Positions 51,491 through 61,757 of a DNA stretch of 64,000 nucleotides are shown piece after piece. The notes beneath the pieces are model-generated. The model was not told the DNA's origin. It searched no databases and saw nothing but the letters and a program-made list of their open reading frames with translations. The first letter of the stretch is position 1; the number at the start of each line of letters is the position of its first letter. The translations under genes and the position numbers were made by a program. This DNA is from PWQG01 sp040882255 (lineage in GTDB: Bacteria > Pseudomonadota > Gammaproteobacteria > Pseudomonadales > Pseudohongiellaceae), in the NCBI GenBank assembly GCA_040882255.1, contig JBBEBP010000023.1, positions 62,001-126,000 on the forward strand, read 5' to 3'.

Positions 51491-52240
51491 TCACGCCACC
51501 TCGTCTTCCAGCCAACCATAACCCTTCTTCTCCAACTCCAGCGCCAGCTCCTTGCCGCCGGTTTTGACGATGCGGCCACCAGCCAGCACATGCACCTTGT
51601 CGGGCACAATATAGTCCAGCAACCGCTGGTAGTGCGTCACCACCAGGAAGCTGCGCTTGTCGTCACGCATCGCGTTAACGCCATCGGCGATGATCTGCAG
51701 GGCGTCGATGTCCAGACCGGAATCGGTCTCGTCCAGGATGCACAGCGACGGTTCCAGCAACATCATCTGCAGGATCTCGTTGCGCTTCTTCTCACCACCG
51801 GAGAAGCCCTCGTTGACGCCACGCTTCAGGAACGAGGCATCGAGCTGGACTTTCTTGCTGGTCTCGCGGGCCAGTTTCATGAAATCCACCGAGGACATCG
51901 GCTCCTGGCCGGCCTGTTTACGTTTCGCGTCAACAGCCGTCTTCAGGAACTCCATGTTGCTGACACCGGGAATCTCCACCGGATACTGGAATGCCAGGAA
52001 TACACCTTCGTGAGCCCGCTCCTGCACTTCCATCTCCAGCAGGTCCCTGCCGTTGAAGCGGACGGAGCCGCCAGTGATCTCGTAGCCTTCGCGGCCGGTC
52101 AGCACATTGCCCAGGGTGCTCTTGCCCGAGCCGTTCGGCCCCATGATGGCATGCACCTCTCCATCTCCGATGGACAGGCTCAGTTCTTTAAGGATCGGTT
52201 CACCTTCCACGGCGGCACTGAGCTTGTTGATCTCCAGCAT
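51491..52240 (-). CDS. sufC: SufC ATPase
   Basis: A 249-residue ABC-type ATPase driving SufBCD scaffold opening. Walker A GPNGSGKST is at 34-42, the signature region is EGFSGGEKKRNEI, and Walker B is CILDETDSGLD. It lies 65 bp after sufB. Confidence 0.95.
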   Translation of the reverse strand: MLEINKLSAAVEGEPILKELSLSIGDGEVHAIMGPNGSGKSTLGNVLTGREGYEITGGSVRFNGRDLLEMEVQERAHEGVFLAFQYPVEIPGVSNMEFLKTAVDAKRKQAGQEPMSSVDFMKLARETSKKVQLDASFLKRGVNEGFSGGEKKRNEILQMMLLEPSLCILDETDSGLDIDALQIIADGVNAMRDDKRSFLVVTHYQRLLDYIVPDKVHVLAGGRIVKTGGKELALELEKKGYGWLEDEVA

Positions 52241-52305
52241 AACGGTTTCCGTTCAACAGATTTTTTGAATGATGAGGTGCGGCACCTGCGAGCACGGCCG
52301 GCCAA

Positions 52306-53751
52306 TCAGCCGACCGAGCCCTCCAGGCTGACTTCCAGCAGTTTCCCGGCTTCCACGGCAAATTCCATGGGCAGTTCCCGGAACACTTCGCGGCAGAAGC
52401 CGTTGACGATCATCGACACGGCCTTCTCCTCGTCCAGGCCGCGCTGCCGGCACAGAAACATCTGGTCATCGCTGACCCGGGAGGTGGTCGCCTCGTGCTC
52501 GACCACCGCGCTGTTATTGCGGTTCTCGATGTACGGGAACGTGTGCGCCCCGCATTGATCACCGATCAGCAGCGAATCGCACTGTGTATAGTTACGTGCC
52601 CCTTCCGCGCCCGGGTTGATGCGCACCAGGCCCCGGTAGGCGCTCTGGCTGTGACCGGCGGAGATGCCCTTGGCGATGATGGTCGAGCGGGTGTTCTTGC
52701 CCAGGTGAATCATCTTGGTGCCGGTATCGGCCTGCTGCCAGTTGTTGGTCAGGGCCACCGAATAGAACTCGCCGACGCTGTTGTCGCCTTTCAGGATGCA
52801 GCTCGGGTACTTCCAGGTCACGGCTGAACCGGTCTCGACCTGGGTCCAGGAAATATGCGCGTTGCGATGTGCCATGCCGCGCTTGGTGACAAAATTGTAG
52901 ATGCCGCCCTTGCCGTCCTTGTCGCCGGGATACCAGTTCTGCACCGTGGAATACTTGATCTTCGCATCGTCCATGGCCACCAGCTCGACAACGGCGGCGT
53001 GCAGCTGGTTCTCGTCGCGCATGGGTGCAGTGCAGCCTTCCAGGTAGCTGACCTCGGAGCCTTCCTCGGCAACGATCAGCGTGCGCTCGAACTGCCCGGT
53101 GTTGAGCTCGTTGATACGGAAATAGGTGGACAGCTCCATCGGACACTTCACGCCCTTCGGAATGTAGACGAACGAGCCGTCCGAGAACACGGCGGAGTTC
53201 AGCGCGGCGAAAAAGTTGTCACGCTGCGGTACCACGGTACCCAGGTGCTTTTTCACCAGTTCCGGGTAGTCCTGCAGGGCCTCGCTGATCGAGCAGAAGA
53301 TCACGCCGGCTTCGTACAGCTTCTCACGGAAGGTGGTCACCACGGAGACCGAGTCAAACACGGCATCCACAGCGACGTTGGCCACACCGGCCAGCGCTTC
53401 CTGCTCATGCAGCGGGATGCCCAGCTTCTTGTAGGTCTCGAGCAGCTCGGGATCGACTTCATCCAGGCTCTGCGGCCGGTCTTCCATGCTTTTCGGCGCA
53501 CTGTAGTAGGAGATCGCGTCAAAATCGATTTTCGGATACTCCACATGAGCCCATTGCGGCTCGAACATTTCACGCCACGCATGATAGGCCTTCAGACGCC
53601 ATTCCAGCATCCATTCCGGCTCTTCCTTTTTGGCGGAGATGAAACGGACCACGTCCTCGTTGAGCCCCGGGGGCAACGTGTCGGACTCGATCGCAGAATG
53701 GAAACCCGCCGCATAATCCTTGCGGATCAGATTCTCGACCTGTTCAGCCAT
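52306..53751 (-). CDS. sufB: SufB scaffold subunit
   Basis: A 481-residue SufB, where Fe-S clusters are built. Family stretches include YIPKGVKCPMELSTYFRIN, EGCTAPM (with the sulfur-accepting Cys) and YPSCILKGDNSVGEFYSVA. ATG 53751 has GAGG upstream and gives the normal SufB N-terminus. It is the first gene of the seven-gene suf operon. Confidence 0.95.
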   Translation of the reverse strand: MAEQVENLIRKDYAAGFHSAIESDTLPPGLNEDVVRFISAKKEEPEWMLEWRLKAYHAWREMFEPQWAHVEYPKIDFDAISYYSAPKSMEDRPQSLDEVDPELLETYKKLGIPLHEQEALAGVANVAVDAVFDSVSVVTTFREKLYEAGVIFCSISEALQDYPELVKKHLGTVVPQRDNFFAALNSAVFSDGSFVYIPKGVKCPMELSTYFRINELNTGQFERTLIVAEEGSEVSYLEGCTAPMRDENQLHAAVVELVAMDDAKIKYSTVQNWYPGDKDGKGGIYNFVTKRGMAHRNAHISWTQVETGSAVTWKYPSCILKGDNSVGEFYSVALTNNWQQADTGTKMIHLGKNTRSTIIAKGISAGHSQSAYRGLVRINPGAEGARNYTQCDSLLIGDQCGAHTFPYIENRNNSAVVEHEATTSRVSDDQMFLCRQRGLDEEKAVSMIVNGFCREVFRELPMEFAVEAGKLLEVSLEGSVG

Positions 53752-53810
53752 GATATACCTCGAAAAATCGTCGGGCATGAAGGTGTTTGCCCGCGCGAAC
53801 ATGTGATCGA

Positions 53811-53843
53811 ATTATCGGATATCCGAGTATTTTAGTCAACTAT
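53811..53843 (-). promoter_or_regulatory. suf promoter with type 1 IscR-like site
   Basis: On the minus strand TTGACT (53834-53839) and GATAAT (53811-53816) are spaced 17 bp. The 25 bp at 53819-53843 fit the type 1 IscR consensus at about 23 of 25 positions, with the TTGACT-AAAAT-ACTC core and ATA/TAT ends. The site covers the -35 and spacer, so cluster-bound IscR should repress transcription. It overlaps the 3' end of ppnN. Confidence 0.82.
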
Positions 53844-55348
53844 TCCGGACTCGACGCCCGCCCCGGTTCCGAGGACGAGATGGTGTAGCAGGGATGGTAC
53901 TCATCGGCCGCCAGTTTCATGCGCCCGCGCGCCACGAAGGACTCCAGCAGCGCGTCAATGGCCTGCATGATGGCCGGGTCGCCATGCAGTTCGAAAGGCC
54001 CTTTCTCCCGCACCAGGCGCACGCCCTTGTCCTTGACATTGCCGGCCACAATGCCGGAGAAGGCCTGCCGCAGGTTCACGGCCAGCTCGCCCGGCGGCAG
54101 ACTGCTGTCGAGCCTCAGCGCGGCCATGCTCTCATGATCGACCTCGAAAGGCCGCTTCATGGCCTCGGGGATGGTCAGAAGCCAGTTGTAGTAGAACGCA
54201 TCCCGTGATCGCAGGCGCTGCCGGCGGACCTGGCCGATCCCCTTCTTCATGGCTGCGGCCACCGCCTCGGCATCATCCTCGATGATCTGGTAGTAGCTCT
54301 TGACGGCTTCGCCCAGGGCGTTGACCAGGAACTGCTCCACACGGCGGAAGTAGCCCTCGCTGTGCTTCGGCTCGGTGAAGATGAGCGGCACGTGTATATC
54401 GCGATTGGCCGGGTCCATCAGTGTACCGAGCAGGAACAGAATTTCCTCCAGCGTGCCCACCCCGCCGGGAAACACGACAATGCCATGCCCCAGCCGCACG
54501 AAGGCTTCCAGGCGCTTCTCGATGTCCGGCAGCACCACCAGCTGATTGACGATGGGATTGGGCGACTCGGCGGCGATGATACCCGGCTCGCTGATGCCGA
54601 TATACCGCCCGCCGGTAATGCGTTGCTTGGCATGACCGATGGTGGCCCCTTTCATTGGCCCCTTCATGGCCCCCGGACCGCAACCCGTGCAGATGTCCAG
54701 ACCGCGCAGACCCATCTGGTACCCCACCTGTTTGCTGTAGTCGTATTCCTCGCGGCTGATGGCATGGCCACCCCAGCACACCACCAGGCGGGGTGACTGA
54801 CGCGGCTGCAGCGCGCCGGCATTGCGAAGCACATCGAACACCAGGTTCTTGATCACCCCGGGTTCGTCGGGCCGCTGCTCACGGATGCGGATCGACTCGT
54901 AATCGGCCACGGCATTGTCCAGCGGCCGGTACATTTCACTGCTGACGAAAACGATGTCGCGCAGCACGGCAAACAGGTGATCCCGCACGCCGTTGAGCAT
55001 GGCTCCATCGACAAAGGCACAGGCGGGCGCATTGGTGACTCGCAAGCGCAGACCCCGGGTACGGCGCTGGATCTCGATGTTGAAATCGGGAAAACGCCGG
55101 TAGACCTCCTCGGCGCTGTCCGAGCGGTCATCGCAGTTGAGTACGGCCAGCGCACAGCGGCGGAACAGCTCATAGACCTCGCCGTGGCCGATCTCGTGCA
55201 GACGCTGCACCTCCAGCTGCGACAGCAATTCCATGGCGCCGGTGGGCGCCACGATAGCCTCGTCCACGGTCGCCTCGCCGCAGTCGGCCGGGTCCGTCAC
55301 GGCTGCCGGATCGCGGCCGGCGGGAATGACATCAGCCGGTGTAGTCAT
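53840..55348 (-). CDS. ppnN: Pyrimidine/purine nucleotide 5'-monophosphate nucleosidase (LOG family)
   Basis: A 502-residue homologue of E. coli PpnN (454 residues), which hydrolyses nucleoside monophosphates to base and ribose 5-phosphate and is controlled by (p)ppGpp. Matching segments are SQLEVQRL, VVCWGGHAISREEYDYS, ICTGCGPGAMKGPMKGA and the LOG motif PGGVGTLEE. It has about 35 extra N-terminal residues of low complexity. ATG 55348 is chosen, but ATG 55375 is also open. It overlaps the upstream dehydrogenase gene by 17 bp. Confidence 0.92.
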   Translation of the reverse strand: MTTPADVIPAGRDPAAVTDPADCGEATVDEAIVAPTGAMELLSQLEVQRLHEIGHGEVYELFRRCALAVLNCDDRSDSAEEVYRRFPDFNIEIQRRTRGLRLRVTNAPACAFVDGAMLNGVRDHLFAVLRDIVFVSSEMYRPLDNAVADYESIRIREQRPDEPGVIKNLVFDVLRNAGALQPRQSPRLVVCWGGHAISREEYDYSKQVGYQMGLRGLDICTGCGPGAMKGPMKGATIGHAKQRITGGRYIGISEPGIIAAESPNPIVNQLVVLPDIEKRLEAFVRLGHGIVVFPGGVGTLEEILFLLGTLMDPANRDIHVPLIFTEPKHSEGYFRRVEQFLVNALGEAVKSYYQIIEDDAEAVAAAMKKGIGQVRRQRLRSRDAFYYNWLLTIPEAMKRPFEVDHESMAALRLDSSLPPGELAVNLRQAFSGIVAGNVKDKGVRLVREKGPFELHGDPAIMQAIDALLESFVARGRMKLAADEYHPCYTISSSEPGRASSPE

Positions 55349-56201
55349 ACCATCCCTTGCCGGTCTTCTCGCCATATTCGCCCTTCACATAATGCTCGGC
55401 GAGCCGCGGGCCGGGCAGATCGGCCTGGTCACCACTGGCACGGAATTTCTCCATGGCCATGATGTAGCTAAGGTCCAGGCCGGTCAGGTCATTGAGGCGG
55501 AACGGCCCCATCGGGTGCCCGGCGCCGTACACGCAGGCATTATCAATGTCCTCGACTTCCGCCACGCCCATCTCCAGCAGCCAGTTGGCCTCGCGGTTGA
55601 TGGCGGCAAAGATGCGGTTCAACAGGAAGCCGTCCACTTCCTTTTTCAGCCGTACCGGCACTTTCTTGAGGTCCTCGCACAGGGCCATGGTCAGGTCGGC
55701 CGTCTCATCGGAGACGTGCGGCCCCTGCACCACCTCGACCAGCTTCATCACCAGCGCCGGATTGAAGAAGTGCATGTTGACGACCTTGTCCTCGCGCTGC
55801 GTGGCATCGGCGATGCGCGAGCTGACGATGGCCGAGCTGTTGGTCGCCAGGATGGCGTGCTTCGGCGCAATGCGGTCAAGATCGGTGAAAATGCGGCGCT
55901 TCAGATCCAGCACTTCGGTGGCCGCCTCGATGACGAAATCGGCATCCCTGGCGGCCTCTTCCAGGGTATCGACAAAACGGATGTTGGCCCGTGCCTGGTC
56001 GGCCTGCTCCTGCGTCAGGCGCTCCTTCTTCACCCGGCCCGGCAGGTATTCATCGACAAAGCGGTCCGCCTTTTTCAGAGTTTCCGTGTTCACGTCGGAA
56101 CACTTGACCTGGTACCCGCAAATGGCAGCCTGCAGGGCAATCTGGTGCCCCATGTTGCCGGCGCCGACCACACAGATGTGCTTGATATCGTTCAGTGTCA
56201 T
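55332..56201 (-). CDS. 3-hydroxyacyl-CoA (3-hydroxybutyryl-CoA) dehydrogenase
   Basis: A 289-residue NAD-dependent dehydrogenase. The Rossmann motif GAGNMGHQIA is near residues 14-23. The catalytic His lies in NMHFFNPALVMKLVEVV and the usual C-terminal domain reads HPMGPFRLNDLTGLDLS. It oxidises 3-hydroxyacyl-CoA. Single-domain size points to the Hbd/PaaH type rather than multifunctional FadB. AGGACAG precedes ATG 56201. It is 44 bp downstream of recD and upstream of ppnN. Confidence 0.9.
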   Translation of the reverse strand: MTLNDIKHICVVGAGNMGHQIALQAAICGYQVKCSDVNTETLKKADRFVDEYLPGRVKKERLTQEQADQARANIRFVDTLEEAARDADFVIEAATEVLDLKRRIFTDLDRIAPKHAILATNSSAIVSSRIADATQREDKVVNMHFFNPALVMKLVEVVQGPHVSDETADLTMALCEDLKKVPVRLKKEVDGFLLNRIFAAINREANWLLEMGVAEVEDIDNACVYGAGHPMGPFRLNDLTGLDLSYIMAMEKFRASGDQADLPGPRLAEHYVKGEYGEKTGKGWYDYTG

Positions 56202-56245
56202 CGTCTGTCCTGCCTCTTGTATTGTGAATTGAGGCGGACATTCTA

Positions 56246-58111
56246 TCAGGGAACCGCCTGCCGTGAATGGCTTGCATCGGAAGGCCAGCCGAGCGCGGCC
56301 GCCAGACCCGAACTGCGCCTCACCCGGCGCTGGCAACCCGCCCGCAGCGCAGCCTCTCCGCCATGCAACACGACCCGCTCGCGAGCCCGGGTGATACCGG
56401 TGTACAGCAGCTCCCGGCTGAGCAGGGCGCTGTTGCTGTCGGCGGGCAACACCAGCAGCACCTGCTCGAACTCGGAGCCCTGCGACTTGTGCACGGTCAT
56501 CGCCCAGGCCGTGACATGTTGCGGCAGGCTGGCGACGGCTACGTCCCGCAGCGTGTCGTCGGCCTGGCGGAACCAGGCCCGCAGACGGCCCCGCGCATCC
56601 GGCCAGATCAGGCCGGTGTCCCCATTGAACAGCTGCAGTTCATAGTCATTGGTGGTAATCAGTACCGGCTGCCCCCGGTACGCTTCTCCGCCCTCGATCA
56701 GACCCACCGCCACCAGCGCCGCCCCGATACGCCGGTTGATGGTCTCCACGCCCAGCTCGCCGCGCTGACGGGCGCAAAGCACCCGGAACCGCTCGAAGGC
56801 GGCCAGTGCTGCCTCGATGCCGTCACACTCCAGAAAGTGCCGGTAGCCCTCCAGCGCCCGATCCAGCCCTTCCTGGAGCAGCCCGTCCCGGGTGGTCTCC
56901 AGCCAGTGCACCGCACCGCCGGCGGTCGTCTCTTCACGGCAGAGCCGGAGCACCTCCCCGGCCTGGCCGGTATTGACCAGGCGCGACAGGCGGCCGATCC
57001 CGCCTGCATCACTGAAACGGTAACTGGTGCGCAGCAGGCCGATGGCATCGGCGATGGGGGGTGCCGACGGCTCCGCGTCCAGCGAGCCGGCCGGCAGACC
57101 GGTAGCGGATTCCAGCGCGGCCGCCGTCGCCTCCGTATAACGCAGTCGCTGCCCCTGGCCGGTGATGTCCCCCAATACATTGCCCGCATCCACCGACGCG
57201 AGCTGGTCACGGTCCCCCAGCAGAATCAGTCGGGCCTCCGGAGGCAGGGCATCGAGCACGCGGGCCATCAGCCCCAGGTCGATCATGGAGGCCTCGTCGA
57301 TGACAAGGCAGTCGATTGGCAAGGGGTTGTCCCGATCATGGCGGAAATGGCCACCCGGGCGCACACCCAGCAGACGATGCAGCGTGGAAGCGGCATCCGG
57401 AATGCAGGCGGCGAGTGCCGGATCAATCGACAACTCCTGCTTGCGCTGCCGGATCGACTCGACCATGCGGGCGGCCGCCTTGCCCGTGGGCGCCGCCAGG
57501 GCGATGCGCATCGAGGCCTGCTGCTGCAACAGCAGACGCAATACCCGGATCACCGTGGTGGTTTTGCCGGTGCCGGGTCCTCCGGATATCACCGCAAAAC
57601 GGCGGGAAGCAGCCAGCACCGCCGCCACCGTCTGCCAGTCGACGCCCTCCACTTCCGGATCCACGGCTTCCTGAACGGCCGCCAGCGGCTCGGCAAGCCG
57701 GGCCAGGATGGCGTCGGCCACCAGGCGCTCATCGCGCCACAGGCGATGCAGGTAGAGCCGCTCTCCGTCCAGGGTCAGCGGGCGGAAGTCACCCGGCCCA
57801 CCGACGGTCCCGGGTGCCGCCCGCAATGCCGCCAGCCATTCGTCCAGCGGCGGACCCAACGGCCCACCGTCGGCGCCCCCCTCTGGCGCCGGAAACAGAC
57901 AGTCGCCGGACAGCTCTCCCAGGTGGACACAGACATCGCCCTGCAGGTTACGCTGCGCCACCAGCGCGGCGCTGAGCACCAGCAGACCATCGCCTTCCGC
58001 GCCGCTGTGGCGGGCCACGAAACGGGCAAAATGCAGGGCAAACGGGTCCAGCCGATCCTCGGCCAGACACTGCTCCAGCGTGTCCCGGACATCGGTCTCA
58101 CTCATCATCAC
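56246..58111 (-). CDS. recD: RecBCD subunit RecD (5'-3' helicase)
   Basis: A 621-residue helicase of exonuclease V. Walker A GGPGTGKT is at 177-184, helicase motif II reads VIDEASMIDL, and the C-terminal motif VHKSQGSEF is present. Three Met codons in a row begin the frame (58111, 58108, 58105); all overlap the recB end. Confidence 0.94.
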   Translation of the reverse strand: MMMSETDVRDTLEQCLAEDRLDPFALHFARFVARHSGAEGDGLLVLSAALVAQRNLQGDVCVHLGELSGDCLFPAPEGGADGGPLGPPLDEWLAALRAAPGTVGGPGDFRPLTLDGERLYLHRLWRDERLVADAILARLAEPLAAVQEAVDPEVEGVDWQTVAAVLAASRRFAVISGGPGTGKTTTVIRVLRLLLQQQASMRIALAAPTGKAAARMVESIRQRKQELSIDPALAACIPDAASTLHRLLGVRPGGHFRHDRDNPLPIDCLVIDEASMIDLGLMARVLDALPPEARLILLGDRDQLASVDAGNVLGDITGQGQRLRYTEATAAALESATGLPAGSLDAEPSAPPIADAIGLLRTSYRFSDAGGIGRLSRLVNTGQAGEVLRLCREETTAGGAVHWLETTRDGLLQEGLDRALEGYRHFLECDGIEAALAAFERFRVLCARQRGELGVETINRRIGAALVAVGLIEGGEAYRGQPVLITTNDYELQLFNGDTGLIWPDARGRLRAWFRQADDTLRDVAVASLPQHVTAWAMTVHKSQGSEFEQVLLVLPADSNSALLSRELLYTGITRARERVVLHGGEAALRAGCQRRVRRSSGLAAALGWPSDASHSRQAVP

Positions 58112-61100
58112 TCAGCCGCCTGTCCAGTCGCTCCATCAGTTCCCGATCGGGCCGCCGGTGCCAGATCCCCCTTTCCGCGCCATACTCGCTTCGCATGCCC
58201 CGCAGGAAAAAATAAAAGGCGCCCCCGAAGTGTCGCTCGTACTCATAATCGGGCAGACGCTGGCGCAGATAGCGGTGCAAAGCCAGTGCGTACAACAGAT
58301 ACTGCACATCGTAGCGCCGGTCCAGCACCGCCTGCTCCAACGCGCTCTCGCGGTAGTCGTCCAGCGACCCGCCCAGGTGGTTGCTCTTGTAGTCCGCCAG
58401 GTAGAATCGCCCTTCGTGCTCGAAGACCAGGTCGATGACACCGGTCACCAGCCCGCGGAAATCGTCCACTGCAATGGGCGTCATCGGACGGCCGGCCAAT
58501 GCCGACAGGTCGCGGTTCAGGGCAGCCATGTCCATGGCACTGACAGAGAAATCAAAAGCCAGCTCATTGAGGCGGCGTGTCACGGCAATACCCGATAGCG
58601 TCAGATCGCCCACACCCAGCGGCGCAGCGGCCGCCTCCTCCATCCAGTCGCACACGGTCCGCAGATGGCCTTCCACGTCCAGCCCGTATCGCGGTGCAAG
58701 CTGGCGGTGCAGGACAGCGGTCTGTCCGCCCACGTCCCCCGTGAAGTCCAGCTCTTCCAGCACTGCGTGCAGGTACAGACCGATACGGCTGCCGGCCGGG
58801 AAATCGAGAATCGGGTCTAGCCCGGTACGCGGACTGCCGCCATGCGGAATCTGGTGCACATCACGTGTCAGCGCGCTGAAACTGGCAATGCGCCAGTCGG
58901 TATCAATCCGGCCACTGAATCCGGCCACGTCCAGTTCGCCCGCGCCATCGTCCTCCCTGACCGTTCCGGCCGCGACAGCCGGCTCCGGCATCATGACCGT
59001 TTCAATGACATCCGGCGCCTTCTCCTGCAGCGCCCGCAGCGGCCCCGCAAATGCTTCCTCATCTTCTCCCAGCGCTGCGACAAAACCGTCTTCCGCCAGA
59101 CCGTCCGCGGGCCGGTCACTGTACAACAGCCAGGCCAGCGCGGTATGCCGCGCGGTACCTCCCCGGCTGCCCACGTCACCCCAGGCCACGTACAGCTTGG
59201 CTTCGGCGCGGGTCACAGCCACATACAGCAGGCGCACATCCTCGGCAAGACGCTCCCGGTCGGCCAGGGACAGGTGGCGCCCGGGCGGCTCCGGACTGAG
59301 GTCAGTGCAGGCCCTGCCCGCCTCGTCGTGAAAATGCACAAGACGGTCCTTTTTCTTTTCCACCCGGTTGGTCGTGGAGAGAAACGGCAGGAAAACCACC
59401 GGATACTGCAGACCCTTGCTGGCATGGATGGTGATGATGTGCACCAGGGCGCTGTCGCTCTCCAGCCGCAGTTCGCTCTGTTCCGCATCGCTGTCCTGCA
59501 GCTGCTGCTCGAACCAGGCCAGCAGTGCCTCCATGCCGGCCGTGATCACCGACTGTTGCTGGATCAGCTCCGCCAGTTGCAACACATTGGTCATGCGGCG
59601 CTCGGGGTCCGGCCCGCCGGCCAGTCGCGCGCCCACATCCAGTACCTGCATCAGGTGCTGGAACGCCACCATGAAACCGCGGCGCTGCCACAGGTCATGC
59701 AGTTCACGAAGCCGGGTGGCGAACGCCAGCCAACGTTCCTCCTGCTCGACGAAGGCGGCCAGCGCATGATGATCGTAGCCCAGCAGACTGCTGCCCAGCC
59801 CCTGGCGCATGCGCCCCCGGTCATGGCAGTGCACGATGCCGCGCAGCAGCCATAACAGTCCCCGGGCCTCGTCGCTGTCAAAGACGCTGTCCCGGCTGAC
59901 GGTGACGGCGGCAATGCCGTGCTCCGCCAACTGCCCGCGAACCAGTGCCGCCTGCCCGTGCGTGCGCACCAGTACAGCAATGTCACCGGCCTGCAGTGGA
60001 TGTTCTCCCAGCCGCGACCCGCCATCCAGAAGCTGCGCGATCCGGGAGGCGGTGGATGCGGCGGCCATGGATTCGCCGGCCTGCTTGCTCCAGGCCCTGG
60101 CCCGCCCGTCGCGGCTGCGCTGCGGATTCATCGGTATCTGCCAGAACGTCAGCGGCACCTGTGGTTTGCCGTGGCGCTGCAGTTCACGGTGCTCCCGGTC
60201 CGCCGGGGCCACCGGCTCGAAGTCGATGGCATCCCGGTACAGAAAGGCATCGTCACGGGACCGGAACAGCGTGTTGACCGCCTCGATCAGCCCCGGCGTG
60301 GAGCGCCAGTTCGTACCCAGCGTATAACGCTGTTGCTCCGCCGACCGGCGCGCTTCCATGTAGGTGAAGATGTCGCCCCCACGGAAGCTGTAGATGGCCT
60401 GCTTCGGATCACCGATCATGATCAATGCCAACGGAGGGCCGCTCGGTCCTTCCGGCTCCCTTTCCGCATTGTCCAGAGACAACAGATCATCCGGGTAAAT
60501 ACAGCGGAATATGCCGTATTGCAGGGGATCGGTGTCCTGGAACTCGTCGATCATGGCGACCGGGAAACGCTCACGCAGATGGGCCGCCAGCGTTTCTCCA
60601 TTCTCGCCGGACAGCGCACCGGACAGGCGGGTCAGCTGATCACTGTAGGCCATCACATGACGCTGCCGCTTGCGCTGCTCCACCGTTGCACCGGCTTCCA
60701 GGTGCGCCTCATACAACAGCGCCACGGCAAGCTGTTCCTGCACGGCCCCGGCGGTATCCAGAACGGCCTGGCAACGCGCCAGGAACGGATCCTCCAGTGC
60801 CGGATCACCGCCCCTGGCAGCGGCCGACGGCATCACATTGTCCAGCAGGTACTGCTGGCAGAGCAGATGGAACGCGGGATGGAGGTCACCGAAGTCACCC
60901 GCCCGCCACCAGGCTCCGAGCGCCTCCAGTGCGTCTGGCAGATGGTCTTTCTTCAGGCCATTGGTCCGGGTGCGGCTCAACGCCTTAGAGGTCAGCAGAA
61001 GCTCACCCAGCTCGGCAGCCCGTTCTTCCCAGATGGCCGCCAGCTGCTGCAGTTCCCCGGCAAGTTGCCTGCGCTGTTCCAGTACGCCGGCCACCTGCGG

Positions 61101-61757
61101 AAGCGGCTCGGGAAACAGGCGCCGTTCCCCCGCGCCACGCAACGCCCTCTGTCGCCGGCACAGGGCATCGAACCCGGCAATGGCCGCCATCACCACATCC
61201 AGATCCGGGCGCTCCAGCGTGGTGATGCGGCGCCGCCACCAGTCCTGCAGCGCCTCCTCCCATAGCGCGCTGTCATCGGTCAGCAGCGTGACGTCCATGG
61301 ATTGACCGCTGTGGAAAGCGTGGTCGGTCAGCGCCCGCTGGCAAAACCCATGGATTGTGTGGATGGCCGCCTCGTCCATGCTGCGCACCGCAAGCGTCAA
61401 ACGCAGAATGGCCTGCTCACGCGACTCGTGATCAGCGCTGTACCGTTCGATGAGACCCTGCTCGAACGCATCACCATCCGGTCCGGCCACCTGCCCCGCC
61501 TCAACCATCCTGAGTTGCCGCAGCAACCGGTGCAGCCGTTGCCGGATACGGCCACGCAGTTCATCGGTGGCGGCATTGGTGAAGGTGACAACCAGTAGCT
61601 GTCGCGGCTCAAGACCATCCAGTACATAACGCAGATACAGGTTGGCGATGGTGTGCGTCTTGCCGGTGCCGGCGCTGGCCTCGATCAGCTTCAGACCGTG
61701 CAGGGGCAGGGTCTGCAGCGCCTCTGCGTCCAGAATGTGATCACGGGCTGTTGTCAT
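58098..61757 (-). CDS. recB: RecBCD subunit RecB (3'-5' helicase and nuclease)
   Basis: A 1219-residue subunit. The UvrD-type helicase has Walker A ASAGTGKT at 27-34 and motif II IDEFQDTDPLQ. The C-terminal nuclease has GVIDLVFEHEGRFYLADYKSN, matching the E. coli residues D1080 and K1082. It is slightly longer than E. coli RecB (1180). Its ATG overlaps the recC stop as ATGA and its end overlaps recD, so the complex is co-translated. Confidence 0.96.
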   Translation of the reverse strand: MTTARDHILDAEALQTLPLHGLKLIEASAGTGKTHTIANLYLRYVLDGLEPRQLLVVTFTNAATDELRGRIRQRLHRLLRQLRMVEAGQVAGPDGDAFEQGLIERYSADHESREQAILRLTLAVRSMDEAAIHTIHGFCQRALTDHAFHSGQSMDVTLLTDDSALWEEALQDWWRRRITTLERPDLDVVMAAIAGFDALCRRQRALRGAGERRLFPEPLPQVAGVLEQRRQLAGELQQLAAIWEERAAELGELLLTSKALSRTRTNGLKKDHLPDALEALGAWWRAGDFGDLHPAFHLLCQQYLLDNVMPSAAARGGDPALEDPFLARCQAVLDTAGAVQEQLAVALLYEAHLEAGATVEQRKRQRHVMAYSDQLTRLSGALSGENGETLAAHLRERFPVAMIDEFQDTDPLQYGIFRCIYPDDLLSLDNAEREPEGPSGPPLALIMIGDPKQAIYSFRGGDIFTYMEARRSAEQQRYTLGTNWRSTPGLIEAVNTLFRSRDDAFLYRDAIDFEPVAPADREHRELQRHGKPQVPLTFWQIPMNPQRSRDGRARAWSKQAGESMAAASTASRIAQLLDGGSRLGEHPLQAGDIAVLVRTHGQAALVRGQLAEHGIAAVTVSRDSVFDSDEARGLLWLLRGIVHCHDRGRMRQGLGSSLLGYDHHALAAFVEQEERWLAFATRLRELHDLWQRRGFMVAFQHLMQVLDVGARLAGGPDPERRMTNVLQLAELIQQQSVITAGMEALLAWFEQQLQDSDAEQSELRLESDSALVHIITIHASKGLQYPVVFLPFLSTTNRVEKKKDRLVHFHDEAGRACTDLSPEPPGRHLSLADRERLAEDVRLLYVAVTRAEAKLYVAWGDVGSRGGTARHTALAWLLYSDRPADGLAEDGFVAALGEDEEAFAGPLRALQEKAPDVIETVMMPEPAVAAGTVREDDGAGELDVAGFSGRIDTDWRIASFSALTRDVHQIPHGGSPRTGLDPILDFPAGSRIGLYLHAVLEELDFTGDVGGQTAVLHRQLAPRYGLDVEGHLRTVCDWMEEAAAAPLGVGDLTLSGIAVTRRLNELAFDFSVSAMDMAALNRDLSALAGRPMTPIAVDDFRGLVTGVIDLVFEHEGRFYLADYKSNHLGGSLDDYRESALEQAVLDRRYDVQYLLYALALHRYLRQRLPDYEYERHFGGAFYFFLRGMRSEYGAERGIWHRRPDRELMERLDRRLSDDE

